DNA of 64,000 bases. Source: JASHPR01 sp963749145. GTDB lineage: Bacteria > Actinomycetota > Actinomycetes > Streptosporangiales > Streptosporangiaceae. The stretch spans positions 62,001 to 126,000 of the forward strand of contig CAVVLN010000006.1 in NCBI GenBank assembly GCA_963749145.1, given 5' to 3'. Every line of letters starts with the position of its first letter. Positions within the stretch are counted from its first letter, which is position 1. Below the pieces are notes generated by a model. The model worked only from the letters and a program-made list of their open reading frames with translations, made no database searches and had not been told where the DNA came from. The position numbers and the translations under genes are program-made. Positions 18,139 to 25,948 of the stretch are shown in pieces.

Positions 18139-19087
18139 CGTCGTACGGCTGCTGGAGCAGGCTGAACTGCACCATCAGGTTGGCGATGCGCTGGATCAGC
18201 ACCGGGTCGGTGTCCAGCGGGAACGTGGGCGACGCCATGACCGCCGCCGCGGTCTTCGGCACGCCCGAGTAGGTCGCCATCACCTGCTCGACGGCCTGCG
18301 GGTCGGTGTCGGCGATCCGCTGGGCCTGGTTCAGGGCCCGCTCGAAGGCGGCCAGCGTCTTCGGGTACTTGCGGGCCCACGCCTTGGTCACCACATACCC
18401 GGCGATCGGCAGCGACTGGGTGGCGCCCGCGTCCAGGTCGGCGAGGGGCACGGCGCCGATGGATTCCTCCGCGCCGGTTATGAACGGCTCCGGCATCCAG
18501 GCCGCGTCCACCTCGTGGCTCTTGAGCGCGGCGGCCATCTGCGGGAACGCAATCGGCTTGAGGTGCACCTCGCGGATGTTCATCCCGTTGTCCCGCAGCA
18601 GCGCGCCGACCAGCAGCGTGCCGATGTTGTTCGGCACGTTGACCGCGATCGTCTTGCCCTTGAGCTGGGCCACGGTCCTGATCGGCGAGTTGGGCATGAC
18701 CATGATCTCCTGGCAGCGCGGCTGCATGATCGATCCGGCGGCGAAGATCTCCAGGTTGGCGTTCTGCTCCGCGTCGGCCTCGATGTAGGAGACGTAGTTC
18801 CCGTCGGTGATGTCGTACGTCCCGGCCAGCTGATCGTGGATTTCCGTGGCGCTGCTGATCGCCGTGACGAAACGGACATGGAGGCCCTGGGCCTTGAACA
18901 GCCCGTCCTGCTGCGCGATGTATACACCCGCGGAGTCGGCCGCCGGGACGGCCGCGACCGTCAGGTATGGCTTCTCCACGCTGGCCGGAGCCGAGGCTCC
19001 GGTCGCGCTCGCGCAGCCCGCGGCCAGCAGCGCAACCGCGGTGGCGGCCGCGGGGATCGCGGGGATCCGGAAGAACCGAGGTGTCAC
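18119..19087 (-). CDS. NMT1/SsuA-type ABC transporter substrate-binding lipoprotein
   Basis: The GTG at 19087 has GAGGGG eight bases upstream. The 322-residue protein starts with a lipoprotein signal ending AVALLAAGCAS. The body matches the NMT1/ThiY/SsuA group: YIAQQDGLFKAQGLHVRF, then LAGTYDITDGN, LKGKTIAVNVPNN and HEVDAAWMPEPF. Such proteins capture thiamine precursors, sulfonates or nitrate-like ligands for ABC import. No permease or ATPase gene is adjacent, so its partner must lie elsewhere. The ligand cannot be deduced. Confidence 0.85.
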   Translation of the reverse strand: MTPRFFRIPAIPAAATAVALLAAGCASATGASAPASVEKPYLTVAAVPAADSAGVYIAQQDGLFKAQGLHVRFVTAISSATEIHDQLAGTYDITDGNYVSYIEADAEQNANLEIFAAGSIMQPRCQEIMVMPNSPIRTVAQLKGKTIAVNVPNNIGTLLVGALLRDNGMNIREVHLKPIAFPQMAAALKSHEVDAAWMPEPFITGAEESIGAVPLADLDAGATQSLPIAGYVVTKAWARKYPKTLAAFERALNQAQRIADTDPQAVEQVMATYSGVPKTAAAVMASPTFPLDTDPVLIQRIANLMVQFSLLQQPYDVKEMIG

Positions 19088-19507
19088 GACAAATTCCCCT
19101 CAAAAAGGGCCAATCTACGCACCAAAGGTACAGGTTACTGCAGACATACACTGCCATGTGGCCAAGTCGTCAGGAGTCCGAATCTTCCATCTTTTGCCAC
19201 CCTGATCAGGGCCGCTTTGCCTGGACGACCGAGCCGGCGGACGCCGCCGGGCGGCCGGGTCCGGGGCTGGCAGCGGCCAGCGGCCGCGGCCGGGCGGGCC
19301 GCCGCCGGGCGGCCCAGGTCCGGGCGGGCAGGCGCCAGGGCCGGCGGGCGCCAGGGCCAGCGACGGCCGCGGGCGGGCGAGGTCCGGGGCGGGCAGGCGC
19401 CAGGGCCGACAACGGCCGGGGCGGGCGAGGTCCGGGGCGGGCGCAACCGCCGTACGCGGCGGGCATTCAGCCCGGCGCGGCTCCGGTCGCTCATCTACAC
19501 TCATCAG
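19088..19507. other. Divergent intergenic region with GC-rich imperfect repeats
   Basis: This 420-base gap separates the lipoprotein gene (-) from the small gene at 19508 (+). The part next to the lipoprotein gene (19090-19200) is AT-richer and probably carries its promoter. From about 19255 to 19450 the DNA is built of imperfect copies of gggcgggcgaggtccggggc and gggcaggcgccagggcc. Open frames through it look like composition artefacts. Confidence 0.6.
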
Positions 19508-19801
19508 GTGATCTTCAAGCAGGTCGGCGAGGGGCGGCCCTATCCCGACCACGCGCGGAGCGCGCGCGAGTGGGCCCAGATACCGCCTCGCCCGGTCCGG
19601 CTTGACCAGCTCATCACCACGAAGAACGTGCTGGACCTGCAGACGGTGCTGGCCAAGGACTCCACGTTCTACGGCGACCTGTTCCCGCACGTGATCCGCT
19701 GGCGGGGCGAGCTCTACCTCGAGGACGGCCTGCACCGGGCGCTGCGCGCGGCACTGCACCAGCGGACGGTCCTGCACGCGCGCGTCCTCGACCTGGGCTG
19801 A
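19508..19801 (+). CDS. Small conserved actinobacterial protein (ParB-like fold suggested)
   Basis: The GTG at 19508 gives 97 residues containing PPRPVRLDQLITTKNVLDLQ and LYLEDGLHRALRAALHQR. I recognise this as a widespread actinobacterial family of about 95 residues. From memory, some entries carry a VapB-family antitoxin label, but no toxin gene lies next to it, so I do not rely on that. The DGLHR..A motif resembles ParB/sulfiredoxin-like folds. A TACACT box at 19496-19501, six bases before the GTG, would fit leaderless translation. Confidence 0.65.
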   Translation: MIFKQVGEGRPYPDHARSAREWAQIPPRPVRLDQLITTKNVLDLQTVLAKDSTFYGDLFPHVIRWRGELYLEDGLHRALRAALHQRTVLHARVLDLG

Positions 19802-19884
19802 CCGGCACGGGCGGACCCTTCCCCGGGCGAGCCCGCGGTCCCGCGCCCGGACCCCGCCACCCGTGTCTCGCGCCGACACCCCCG

Positions 19885-21096
19885 CTACGCGCGATGGGTC
19901 GGCGCCGGAACGGCCTTCTTGTGCTTGGCGGCCGCGGCCCGCTGCGCCGCGCGGGCGTGCCGCGTCTGGAGCGCGGTGACCTCGTTGGCGAGCTGAGGGG
20001 TCATCCACTCGAGCATCGGCGGGATCAGCGCCCGCCAGGTGATCATGGTATGGCCGCCGCCCGGCACGATCCGCAGCGGCACCCCGGGCTGCCTGATCTC
20101 CAGCAGCTGCTGGAAGAACTGGGCGGCCTTCAGGTCCTGGTGGTCACCGCTGCCGACCCCGAGCCAGAACTGGGCGATCTTGGTGCCGGCCGGCAGCGAG
20201 CCGACCAGGTCGTCCGGGGTGTTGGCCCGGCGGAGCTTGGCGTTGCCGCCGAACGGGTCCACCAGCTTCACCGGGTGGCCCAGCTGGTTGGGCAGCGGCG
20301 CGAAGTACCCGCTGAGCACGCCAGAGAAGCCGAACCGGGTGCCGTACTTCAGCCCCAGGTTAGCGGCGCAGAATCCGCCTTCGGAGTAGCCGGCGATTCC
20401 CCACGCCGGGCCGGGGGCCTGCACGCGCAGCACCTTCGCGATGTAGGCCGGCAGATCCTCGGCCAGGTAGGTGGCGTCCTGGGGGCCGTGGAACTGGTTC
20501 AGGCACTGCAGCGAGATGGCCCGGCCGCCGTTCGCGTCCGGCATCACCAGGACCGCCGGCTTGGCCAGGCCCGTGCTGATGAGGTCCTGCAGCGTGGTGG
20601 TCACGCCCACCACGGTGATCCAGTCCAGCGGGGTGCCGGGGAAGCCGTGCAGCAGCTCGATCGCCGGGAAGCGGTAATCCCGGTAGGACCGCTGGAAGTA
20701 CTGGGGCGGCAGGTACACGTAGACCGTCCGGGTGATGTGGCTGAGCCGGCCCGGCACGGTCAGCTTCAGCGTGTACCCGTCCGCCTGCGCCACGGCCGGG
20801 TCGACCGTGTTGCCGAGGTAGGTGCCGAACTTGACGCCTGCGCCCGCATCGGTCGTGGGCACATTGGCGGTCTGCGCGGACTGGCCGGTCAGGTCCGAGA
20901 CCGCCGAGTTCCAGTTCTGGTAGTAGTCGTAGTACTTGTTGACCGCCGCCACCCCGAACATCATCGCGGGGATGAACGCCAGGCAGGCCGCCAGGACCCG
21001 GAACACCAGTTGCTTCGCGACCGCGAGCCACCACATCAGGCCGCCGAACACCACGATCAGCAGCAGGAAGAACGACGTGCTCTGCGGTTCAGGCAA
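19885..21096 (-). CDS. Membrane-anchored esterase of the antigen-85/esterase D group
   Basis: The TTG at 21096 has GGAG six bases upstream. Two N-terminal membrane helices (about 5-25 and 30-52) precede an alpha/beta-hydrolase domain. The nucleophile elbow is GIAGYSEGGFCAAN (GxSxG), and the catalytic histidine is probably in PGGGHTMITW. An acidic residue in the GDHQD region may complete the triad. ELLHGFPGTPLDW forms the oxyanion loop. Homologues include mycolyltransferase-like and esterase-D-like secreted enzymes acting on cell-envelope or lipid esters. The active domain should face outwards. The substrate is unknown. Confidence 0.8.
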   Translation of the reverse strand: MPEPQSTSFFLLLIVVFGGLMWWLAVAKQLVFRVLAACLAFIPAMMFGVAAVNKYYDYYQNWNSAVSDLTGQSAQTANVPTTDAGAGVKFGTYLGNTVDPAVAQADGYTLKLTVPGRLSHITRTVYVYLPPQYFQRSYRDYRFPAIELLHGFPGTPLDWITVVGVTTTLQDLISTGLAKPAVLVMPDANGGRAISLQCLNQFHGPQDATYLAEDLPAYIAKVLRVQAPGPAWGIAGYSEGGFCAANLGLKYGTRFGFSGVLSGYFAPLPNQLGHPVKLVDPFGGNAKLRRANTPDDLVGSLPAGTKIAQFWLGVGSGDHQDLKAAQFFQQLLEIRQPGVPLRIVPGGGHTMITWRALIPPMLEWMTPQLANEVTALQTRHARAAQRAAAAKHKKAVPAPTHRA

Positions 21097-21191
21097 TGGA
21101 CACTCCGGTAGCCCGGCTGGTTCCCTTTTCTCGGATCACCGCGCCGCACACCACACGGGTGCGCCCGATGCCCCCCGGATCGGCGCGCTCG

Positions 21192-21278
21192 CGGTGGAGG
21201 TGGGATTTGAACCCACGGAAGGGTTGCCCCTTCACACGCTTTCGAGGCGTGCGCCCTCGGCCACTAGGCGACTCCACC
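21192..21278 (-). tRNA. tRNA-Ser (CGA)
   Basis: On the - strand the 87 bases fold as a class II tRNA. The acceptor stem is GGTGGAG with CTCCACC, the discriminator is G, and the anticodon loop reads ctCGAaa. There is a long variable arm, and the T-arm contains GGGTTCAAATCCC. The anticodon CGA reads UCG serine codons. It lies just upstream of the tadA end, an order I recall from other actinobacteria. Confidence 0.95.
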
Positions 21279-21361
21279 GCCGCCGAGCCTACCCGACCAG
21301 CCCCCCCGCCCGCCGCGGAGCGCCTATGCGCCCGGGATCGACCGGATCGCGGCGGCAGCGG

Positions 21362-21829
21362 CTAGCGGCGGCGCTCGAAGTACGCGCGCAGCGGGGCCGC
21401 GCACTCGTCGGCCAGCACGCCGCCGATCACCTCGACCTGAGGGGACAGCCGCCGGTCACGCAGCACGTCCCACAGCGATCCCGCGGCTCCCGCCCGGGGG
21501 TCGGCCGCGCCGTAGACCACGCGGTCCAGCCGCGCCGCGATCACCGCTCCCGCGCACATCGTGCACGGCTCGAGGGTGACGACCAGCGTGTACCCGTCCA
21601 GCCGCCAGCGGCGCCTGGCCGCCGCGGCCTGACGGATGGCCACGATCTCGGCGTGCGCCGTGGGATCGTGGCCGGCTTCCTGACGGTTGTGCCCCAGCCC
21701 GGCCACGGTGCCCGCTTCGTCCAGGACCACCGCGCCGACCGGCACGTCGCCGCCCCCCGGGGTCTGGGCGGCCTGCTCGAGGGCACGGCGCATGGCCGGC
21801 TCGAACGACGCCAGGTAGCCGGAGGTCAC
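21362..21829 (-). CDS. tadA: tRNA adenosine(34) deaminase TadA
   Basis: The 155-residue protein has the zinc-deaminase signatures HAEIVAIRQ (catalytic Glu and zinc His) and EPCTMCAGA (two zinc cysteines). It converts A34 of tRNA-Arg(ACG) to inosine. The length is typical. The GTG start has GGAGGG four bases upstream. The gene before it in the transcript encodes the tRNA-adenosine-deaminase-associated protein, the usual actinobacterial pairing. Confidence 0.95.
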   Translation of the reverse strand: MTSGYLASFEPAMRRALEQAAQTPGGGDVPVGAVVLDEAGTVAGLGHNRQEAGHDPTAHAEIVAIRQAAAARRRWRLDGYTLVVTLEPCTMCAGAVIAARLDRVVYGAADPRAGAAGSLWDVLRDRRLSPQVEVIGGVLADECAAPLRAYFERRR

Positions 21830-21913
21830 GGCGCCCTCCGGGCGGCCCGGGACGGCGGGACGGCCAGGCCGGGCAGGACGGCCAGGCCGGGCGGGGAGGC
21901 CGGGACGGCCCGG

Positions 21914-22405
21914 TTACGGGCCGAGCGCGCCATCGAGGGCCCGCTCCAGCGCCGGGCCGAATCCCAGCCGCCGCGCGATGATCTCGATCACCTCGTAGGG
22001 GAACATGTCCAGGTCACCGGAGAGCATGCCCAGCTCCATCTCGTCGATGCCCAGGTCGGCGAAGATGGACAGGTCGCCGGCCGGAAGCACCTGATCGAGG
22101 TCTTCATCATCGGGAACGGGTATATCCAGGTAGTCCAGGACCTGGCGGGCCAGCGGCCAGTCCACCGAGGCGGTGACGTCGGAAAGGAAAACCGAAACCT
22201 GGGTGCCTATCACGCGAAGGGCAACGAAAAAATCGTCTCCGACCGCGGCCAGGCCAATGGTGCTGCCAATGCTCGGCTGCTGGCGCAGGGCCTGGATGAG
22301 GCCGTCCAGGTTCTCCGCGAGAGCCGCGGGCAGAAGCTCCGCTTCCCACGCGTCGTCCTCCCGGTAGACGACGACGGAGAAATCGGCACTGGTTACTTCG
22401 GTCAT
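21914..22405 (-). CDS. tRNA adenosine deaminase-associated protein
   Basis: The ATG at 22405 follows GAGG. The 163-residue acidic protein contains FSVVVYREDDAWEAELLP and a C-terminal DMFPYEVIEIIARRLGFG. These fit the actinobacterial family found next to tadA (TIGR03941-like). Its biochemical role is not established as far as I know. It is transcribed with tadA, 84 bases upstream of it. The longer frame to 22540 has no ribosome site. Confidence 0.8.
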   Translation of the reverse strand: MTEVTSADFSVVVYREDDAWEAELLPAALAENLDGLIQALRQQPSIGSTIGLAAVGDDFFVALRVIGTQVSVFLSDVTASVDWPLARQVLDYLDIPVPDDEDLDQVLPAGDLSIFADLGIDEMELGMLSGDLDMFPYEVIEIIARRLGFGPALERALDGALGP

Positions 22406-22809
22406 GGTCACCTCAACGACGCGGCTTCCAGGAGGGAATGGTGTCAGATTCCCGCCGGGCGTGCGGCTTGATCGCTGGCTCGTGATGCCCGGCTGTGATC
22501 CAGGCCAACGGGCAGTGACGGACAGATGCCACATCAGCACCAGCTGTAACTAAGGGCGCCAGGGCACCCGCAGGTGCGCCAAGGCACCCGCAGAGCGGCC
22601 GGAGCGGGCCGGACCCACGCAACGCCACACCAGCCGGGCGCGCATCGGCGCGGGACGACCCAGATCGGCCGCTGATCCACTAGGGTAGGGCTCGGGTTGT
22701 TGATCATTGGCGCCTAGATTGCCCTGAGCTATGCTGGGAATAACCGCTGTAACGGCCGCCGCGCGCACCCCGCATCGCCTGCACCGAGAGCGCGCTGGGA
22801 GGTGATCGG
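22406..22809. other. Divergent intergenic region
   Basis: This 404-base region separates the tadA-partner gene (-) from the small membrane-protein gene (+). A promoter pair near its right end is listed separately. No coding frame in it is convincing. Confidence 0.5.
22707..22735 (+). promoter_or_regulatory. Probable promoter of the small membrane/PH-domain operon
   Basis: TTGGCG at 22707-22712 and TATGCT at 22730-22735 are spaced 17 bases apart, matching housekeeping sigma-factor boxes. The start codon follows about 75 bases downstream, with a strong ribosome site. Confidence 0.45.
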
Positions 22810-22962
22810 ATGCTGAAGAAGATCCTTACGTGGGCGATCGTCCTCTTCGTCATATTCTACGTCGCCACCGAGCCCACTGGGGCCGCTAATGTCGTTCATA
22901 GCATCTTTAACGGACTCCACTCGGCCGCCAACTCAATGGCCAAATTCGTAAACTCGCTCTGA
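22810..22962 (+). CDS. Small membrane protein, 50 aa
   Basis: The ATG at 22810 has an excellent ribosome site (GGGAGGTG at 22797-22804). The product begins MLKKILTWAIVLFVIFYVAT, a single membrane helix, followed by a short amphipathic tail (VHSIFNGLHSAANSMAKFV). It ends five bases before the PH-domain gene, so the two are almost certainly co-translated. Small proteins of this form precede PH-domain genes in other actinomycetes, as I recall. The role is unknown. Confidence 0.8.
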   Translation: MLKKILTWAIVLFVIFYVATEPTGAANVVHSIFNGLHSAANSMAKFVNSL

Positions 22963-22967
22963 CGCCG

Positions 22968-23522
22968 ATGAGACTGCCAACCCGCGGCGGCGCCACCGGC
23001 CCGGCCGCGGTCAATAGGTACCTCCTGCCGAATGAGCAGCAGGTTATTACGGTTCGTCGGCATCCGGCCGTCCTGATCGGCCCGAGCGTCCTGACGCTCG
23101 CCGGCCTGCTGGCGGCGGGCGTGCTCAGCGCGACGGTGCTGCGCTCCAACGGGACGCTCGTCACGGTGGTGTGGCTGGCGTGGCTGGCGCTTTTCGTGCG
23201 CATGATCTGGAAAACCATCAACTGGGCGGTTGACTTCTTCGTGGTCACGTCGCACCGGATCATGCTGACATCCGGCGTGCTTACCCGGAAGGTCGCGATG
23301 ATGCCGCTCACGAAGGTGACCGACATGAGCTTCCAGCGCTCGTTCGCCGGTCGCCTGTTCGGCTTTGGCGAGTTCATCGTGGAGTCCGCCGGCCTGGACC
23401 AGGCGCTGAGAAATATCGACCATATTCCCTACCCGGAGCAGCTTTACCTGGAGGTCTGTGGGATGCTCTTCGGGAGCGAAGACGAGCCGGCCGGGAGCGA
23501 GTCGGACCCGGCCGACGACTAG
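22968..23522 (+). CDS. Bacterial PH-domain (YdbT-like) membrane protein
   Basis: The 184 residues contain two membrane helices (about 35-58 and 63-80). A bPH2 domain (about 80-165) follows, with VDFFVVTSHRIMLTSGVLTR and KVTDMSFQRSFAGRLFGFG, both typical of the YdbS/YdbT type. The tail is acidic. These proteins sit in the cytoplasmic membrane. Their ligand is generally unknown. The gene is coupled to the 50-residue membrane protein upstream and followed by a strong hairpin. Confidence 0.88.
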   Translation: MRLPTRGGATGPAAVNRYLLPNEQQVITVRRHPAVLIGPSVLTLAGLLAAGVLSATVLRSNGTLVTVVWLAWLALFVRMIWKTINWAVDFFVVTSHRIMLTSGVLTRKVAMMPLTKVTDMSFQRSFAGRLFGFGEFIVESAGLDQALRNIDHIPYPEQLYLEVCGMLFGSEDEPAGSESDPADD

Positions 23523-23552
23523 AGCCCGCTTATCCCTCCCCTTCCCCGGGGT

Positions 23553-23592
23553 TCCTGCGGCCGGACGACGCTCCAGACGCCCGGCCGCAGGA
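23553..23592. terminator. Bidirectional terminator hairpin
   Basis: The 12-base arms at 23553-23564 and 23581-23592 are perfectly complementary, with a 16-base loop. They lie between the convergent PH-domain (+) and EamA (-) genes. Confidence 0.75.
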
Positions 23593-23615
23593 GCCTGCCC
23601 GGATCCGGCCGCCCC

Positions 23616-24518
23616 TCACAGCGTGACCAGCAGGATGCCCGCAGCCGCCAGGGCCAGCCCGGCCCGCTGCGCCCCGCGCATCCGCTCCCCGAGCACCAAG
23701 CGGGCCAGCAGCACCGTCACCCCCGGGTACAAGGAGGTCAGCACCACCGCCAGGCCGAACAGGCCCGCGCGGGTGGCGAGCACGTAGCTGACGTTCGCGC
23801 TGGCGTCGAGCACGCCGGCGCCCAGCGCCGCCACGAACAGCCGGCCGTCCTGCCACCAGCGCACCGGGCCGGTCCGGGCGGCGGCCGCGGCAGCCAGGAA
23901 GACCAGCGTCCCGGCCAGCCGGGCGGCGGCCACCGGCCAGAGAGCGCCCGACTCTCCCCCGTTGCGGATGAACAGGAAGAACATCCCGAACGCCGCACCC
24001 GCGGCCACCCCGTAGCCGACGCCGCGGGTGGCGGTGCGCCGCAGCGCCGCGACCCCGCGCCGGGCGGCCGTATCCCGGAACCCGGCCCCGGCCCGGCGCG
24101 GGGCCGGCACCGCCTGGCCGCCGGTGCTGACCAGCACAATCGCGACCACGCACGCCAGCGCCCCGCCGTAGACGCGCGGACCGGGCCGCTCGCCGTCGGC
24201 CAGCGCCACCGCGACCGGGAGCACCGTGGAGACCACCGCGGAGACCGGCGCGACCACGCTCATCGGCCCGGCCGCGAGACCGGCGTAGAAGAATATGAAG
24301 CCCACGCCCCCGGCCGCGCCCGCGCAGGCTCCCCAGGCCAGCCCGGCCGCCCGAGGCGGCGCCCCGCCCGCCAGCGCGGCCACGGTCACGATCGCCATGC
24401 CCGCCGGGCCGGAGACCAGGAGCACCGAGAGCACGTGCGCACGCCGCGTCGCCGCGCCGCCCAGGAAATCGGCACTCCCGTAAAGAAGTGCCGCGCCCAG
24501 TGCGTAGAGCGTCACCAT
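23616..24518 (-). CDS. EamA/DMT-family transporter
   Basis: The protein has about ten hydrophobic helices in two EamA repeats. It begins MVTLYALGAALLYGSADFLG and carries the second-repeat feature DASANVSYVLATRAGLFGLA. The family exports amino acids, metabolites or drugs. I chose the ATG at 24518 because the first membrane helix begins there. The longer start at 24569 overlaps a perfect -10 box. It is divergent from an XRE-cupin regulator, a common arrangement in which the regulator controls the exporter. Confidence 0.85.
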   Translation of the reverse strand: MVTLYALGAALLYGSADFLGGAATRRAHVLSVLLVSGPAGMAIVTVAALAGGAPPRAAGLAWGACAGAAGGVGFIFFYAGLAAGPMSVVAPVSAVVSTVLPVAVALADGERPGPRVYGGALACVVAIVLVSTGGQAVPAPRRAGAGFRDTAARRGVAALRRTATRGVGYGVAAGAAFGMFFLFIRNGGESGALWPVAAARLAGTLVFLAAAAAARTGPVRWWQDGRLFVAALGAGVLDASANVSYVLATRAGLFGLAVVLTSLYPGVTVLLARLVLGERMRGAQRAGLALAAAGILLVTL

Positions 24519-24567
24519 GAGGACGACCCGATGATGCGTTCGGTCAGAATAATGGTCTCGATAGTTC

Positions 24568-24573
24568 ATTATA
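24568..24573 (-). promoter_or_regulatory. TATAAT -10 box for the EamA transporter gene
   Basis: On the - strand the sequence reads GGTATAATGAAC. A consensus -10 box is rare in such GC-rich DNA. It lies in the 83-base divergent region, where the cupin regulator probably binds. If it is used, transcription starts about 7 bases downstream, so the EamA protein cannot begin at the ATG that overlaps the box. No good -35 is visible. Confidence 0.5.
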
Positions 24574-24601
24574 CCGACCGAGCCCGGACCGCTGGAGGCG
24601 G

Positions 24602-25183
24602 ATGACGATGCAAGAGCCGACCGAACTCACCGGCGCGCTCGCCCGCGTCCTGCAGTCGCTGCGGGCCGAGCGCGGCTGGTCCCTCGATCAGCTGACGCTC
24701 AGGTCCGGCGTCAGCAAAGGCGTTCTCGTGGCCCTGGAACAGGGGCGCTCCAACCCGAACCTGGCCACCCTGGCCCGGATCGCCGACGCGTTCGGGGTGC
24801 CGGTCACCCGCCTGGTCGACGTGCCGGACGAGCCCGCGGTGCGGATCACCGGGGCTGACCGGGCCCGGGTGCTCTGGCGCGGCAGCGCGGGCGGCACTGG
24901 CACCATCATCGGGGCGACGGAGCCGCCCTGGGCCGCCGAGCTGTGGCGCTGGTCGCTCGAGCCCGGGGAGAGTTTCGGCGGCGACGCGCACGCGCCCGCC
25001 AGCCGGGAGATGATCTGGGTCGAGTCCGGGGCGGTCACCCTGACCGTGGCCGGCCGCGGTTACCAGGTCGCGGCGGGCCAGTGCGCCCGGTTTCCCGGCG
25101 GCTTGCCGCACGCCTACGCCAACGAGAGCGCGGGGCCGGCCGTGATGACGATGGTCGTGGTCGTGCCGCCGGCCCCGGCCTGA
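24602..25183 (+). CDS. XRE-family regulator with cupin domain
   Basis: The 193-residue protein has an N-terminal helix-turn-helix (about 10-68: LDQLTLRSGVSKGVLVALEQ and NPNLATLARIADAFGV). A C-terminal cupin barrel (about 105-190) follows, with RFPGGLPHAYANE. Such regulators sense a small ligand through the cupin and often repress an adjacent exporter. It diverges from the EamA gene. GGAGG at 24594-24598 is too close to the first ATG but well placed for the third codon (ATG at 24608), which may be the true start. Confidence 0.88.
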   Translation: MTMQEPTELTGALARVLQSLRAERGWSLDQLTLRSGVSKGVLVALEQGRSNPNLATLARIADAFGVPVTRLVDVPDEPAVRITGADRARVLWRGSAGGTGTIIGATEPPWAAELWRWSLEPGESFGGDAHAPASREMIWVESGAVTLTVAGRGYQVAAGQCARFPGGLPHAYANESAGPAVMTMVVVVPPAPA

Positions 25184-25364
25184 CGCCGCCTGATGCCGCC
25201 GTCAGCGGGAGAATGGCTCTGCGTCATTGCCGGCCGGCCGTCTCGGGGCGCAGCAACATCGGCGACATCCCGGGCGTGATGACTGCGATCCGTCTAACCT
25301 TGCCTAAGACGCAACCTGCGTCCCAGGGGTTGACCGTGACCGACGAAAATGTTTTGAGTTAGTC

Positions 25365-25931
25365 ATGAGCGAGAACTGGGCTGCGGACGCGCGGGTGGGC
25401 GTGCCCATGATTCAGATGATCGCCAAGCAGGTCAGCCAGTCCGGGCACACGCCGCGGGCGGTCCGCCAGATCATCGACCAGCAGTGGCTGGACGAGGACT
25501 CCAAGCAGCAGTTGCGCGAGACGTTCCACGTTACCGACGCGGACCTGCTCAGGTACGAGCGCGAGGCCGCGATCGAGGCCCGGCGCCGCACGCGCGAGCG
25601 CTACGGCATCCCGGTACCGGCCGGGCCGTGCGACTGCGATGCCGAGCCGGTGGTGCATCCTTCCGGGCGCATCGACTGCCGGAAGTGCGGCGCCGAGTGG
25701 CCCGCGCCCGAGGTGCGCCAGGTCATCGACGCCCAGTGGCTGGACGAGGACTCCAAGCAGCAGTTGCGCGAGACCTTCGGGGTGACCGACGCGGACTTGT
25801 TAGCGCGCGAGCAATCCGGCGCCGGCCAGGACGGCGACTCAGGCGACGGGCGCCCGGCCAGCCAGTACATCCCCCGGGCCCGCGAGCACCCGGACGCTCC
25901 GAACATCGCCGAGGTCCGCAAGGCCGGGTAG
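25365..25931 (+). CDS. Unknown protein: duplicated module around a CxC...CxxC knuckle
   Basis: The 188-residue protein contains the module R.(I/V)ID.QWLDEDSKQQ followed by LRETF.VTDADLL twice (about 36-63 and 120-147). A putative zinc site lies between (CDCD...CRKCGAEW, about 88-108). A 41-base run is identical in both copies (25482-25522 and 25734-25774), so the duplication is recent or kept uniform by conversion. No membrane segment is seen. I do not recognise the family. The zinc knuckle and its convergent DNA methyltransferase neighbour make nucleic-acid binding plausible, but this is a guess. Confidence 0.7.
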   Translation: MSENWAADARVGVPMIQMIAKQVSQSGHTPRAVRQIIDQQWLDEDSKQQLRETFHVTDADLLRYEREAAIEARRRTRERYGIPVPAGPCDCDAEPVVHPSGRIDCRKCGAEWPAPEVRQVIDAQWLDEDSKQQLRETFGVTDADLLAREQSGAGQDGDSGDGRPASQYIPRAREHPDAPNIAEVRKAG

Positions 25932-25948
25932 CCTCGCGCCGCCGCTGT

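Noticed and set aside
19206..19466. Open frames in the repeat-rich region before the 19508 gene
   Set aside because: They follow imperfect GC repeats in all frames, and amino-acid composition is explained by the repeats.
19508..19801. A VapBC-type toxin-antitoxin pair
   Set aside because: Only the small protein is present. No PIN-domain gene is on either side, and the family label is from memory.
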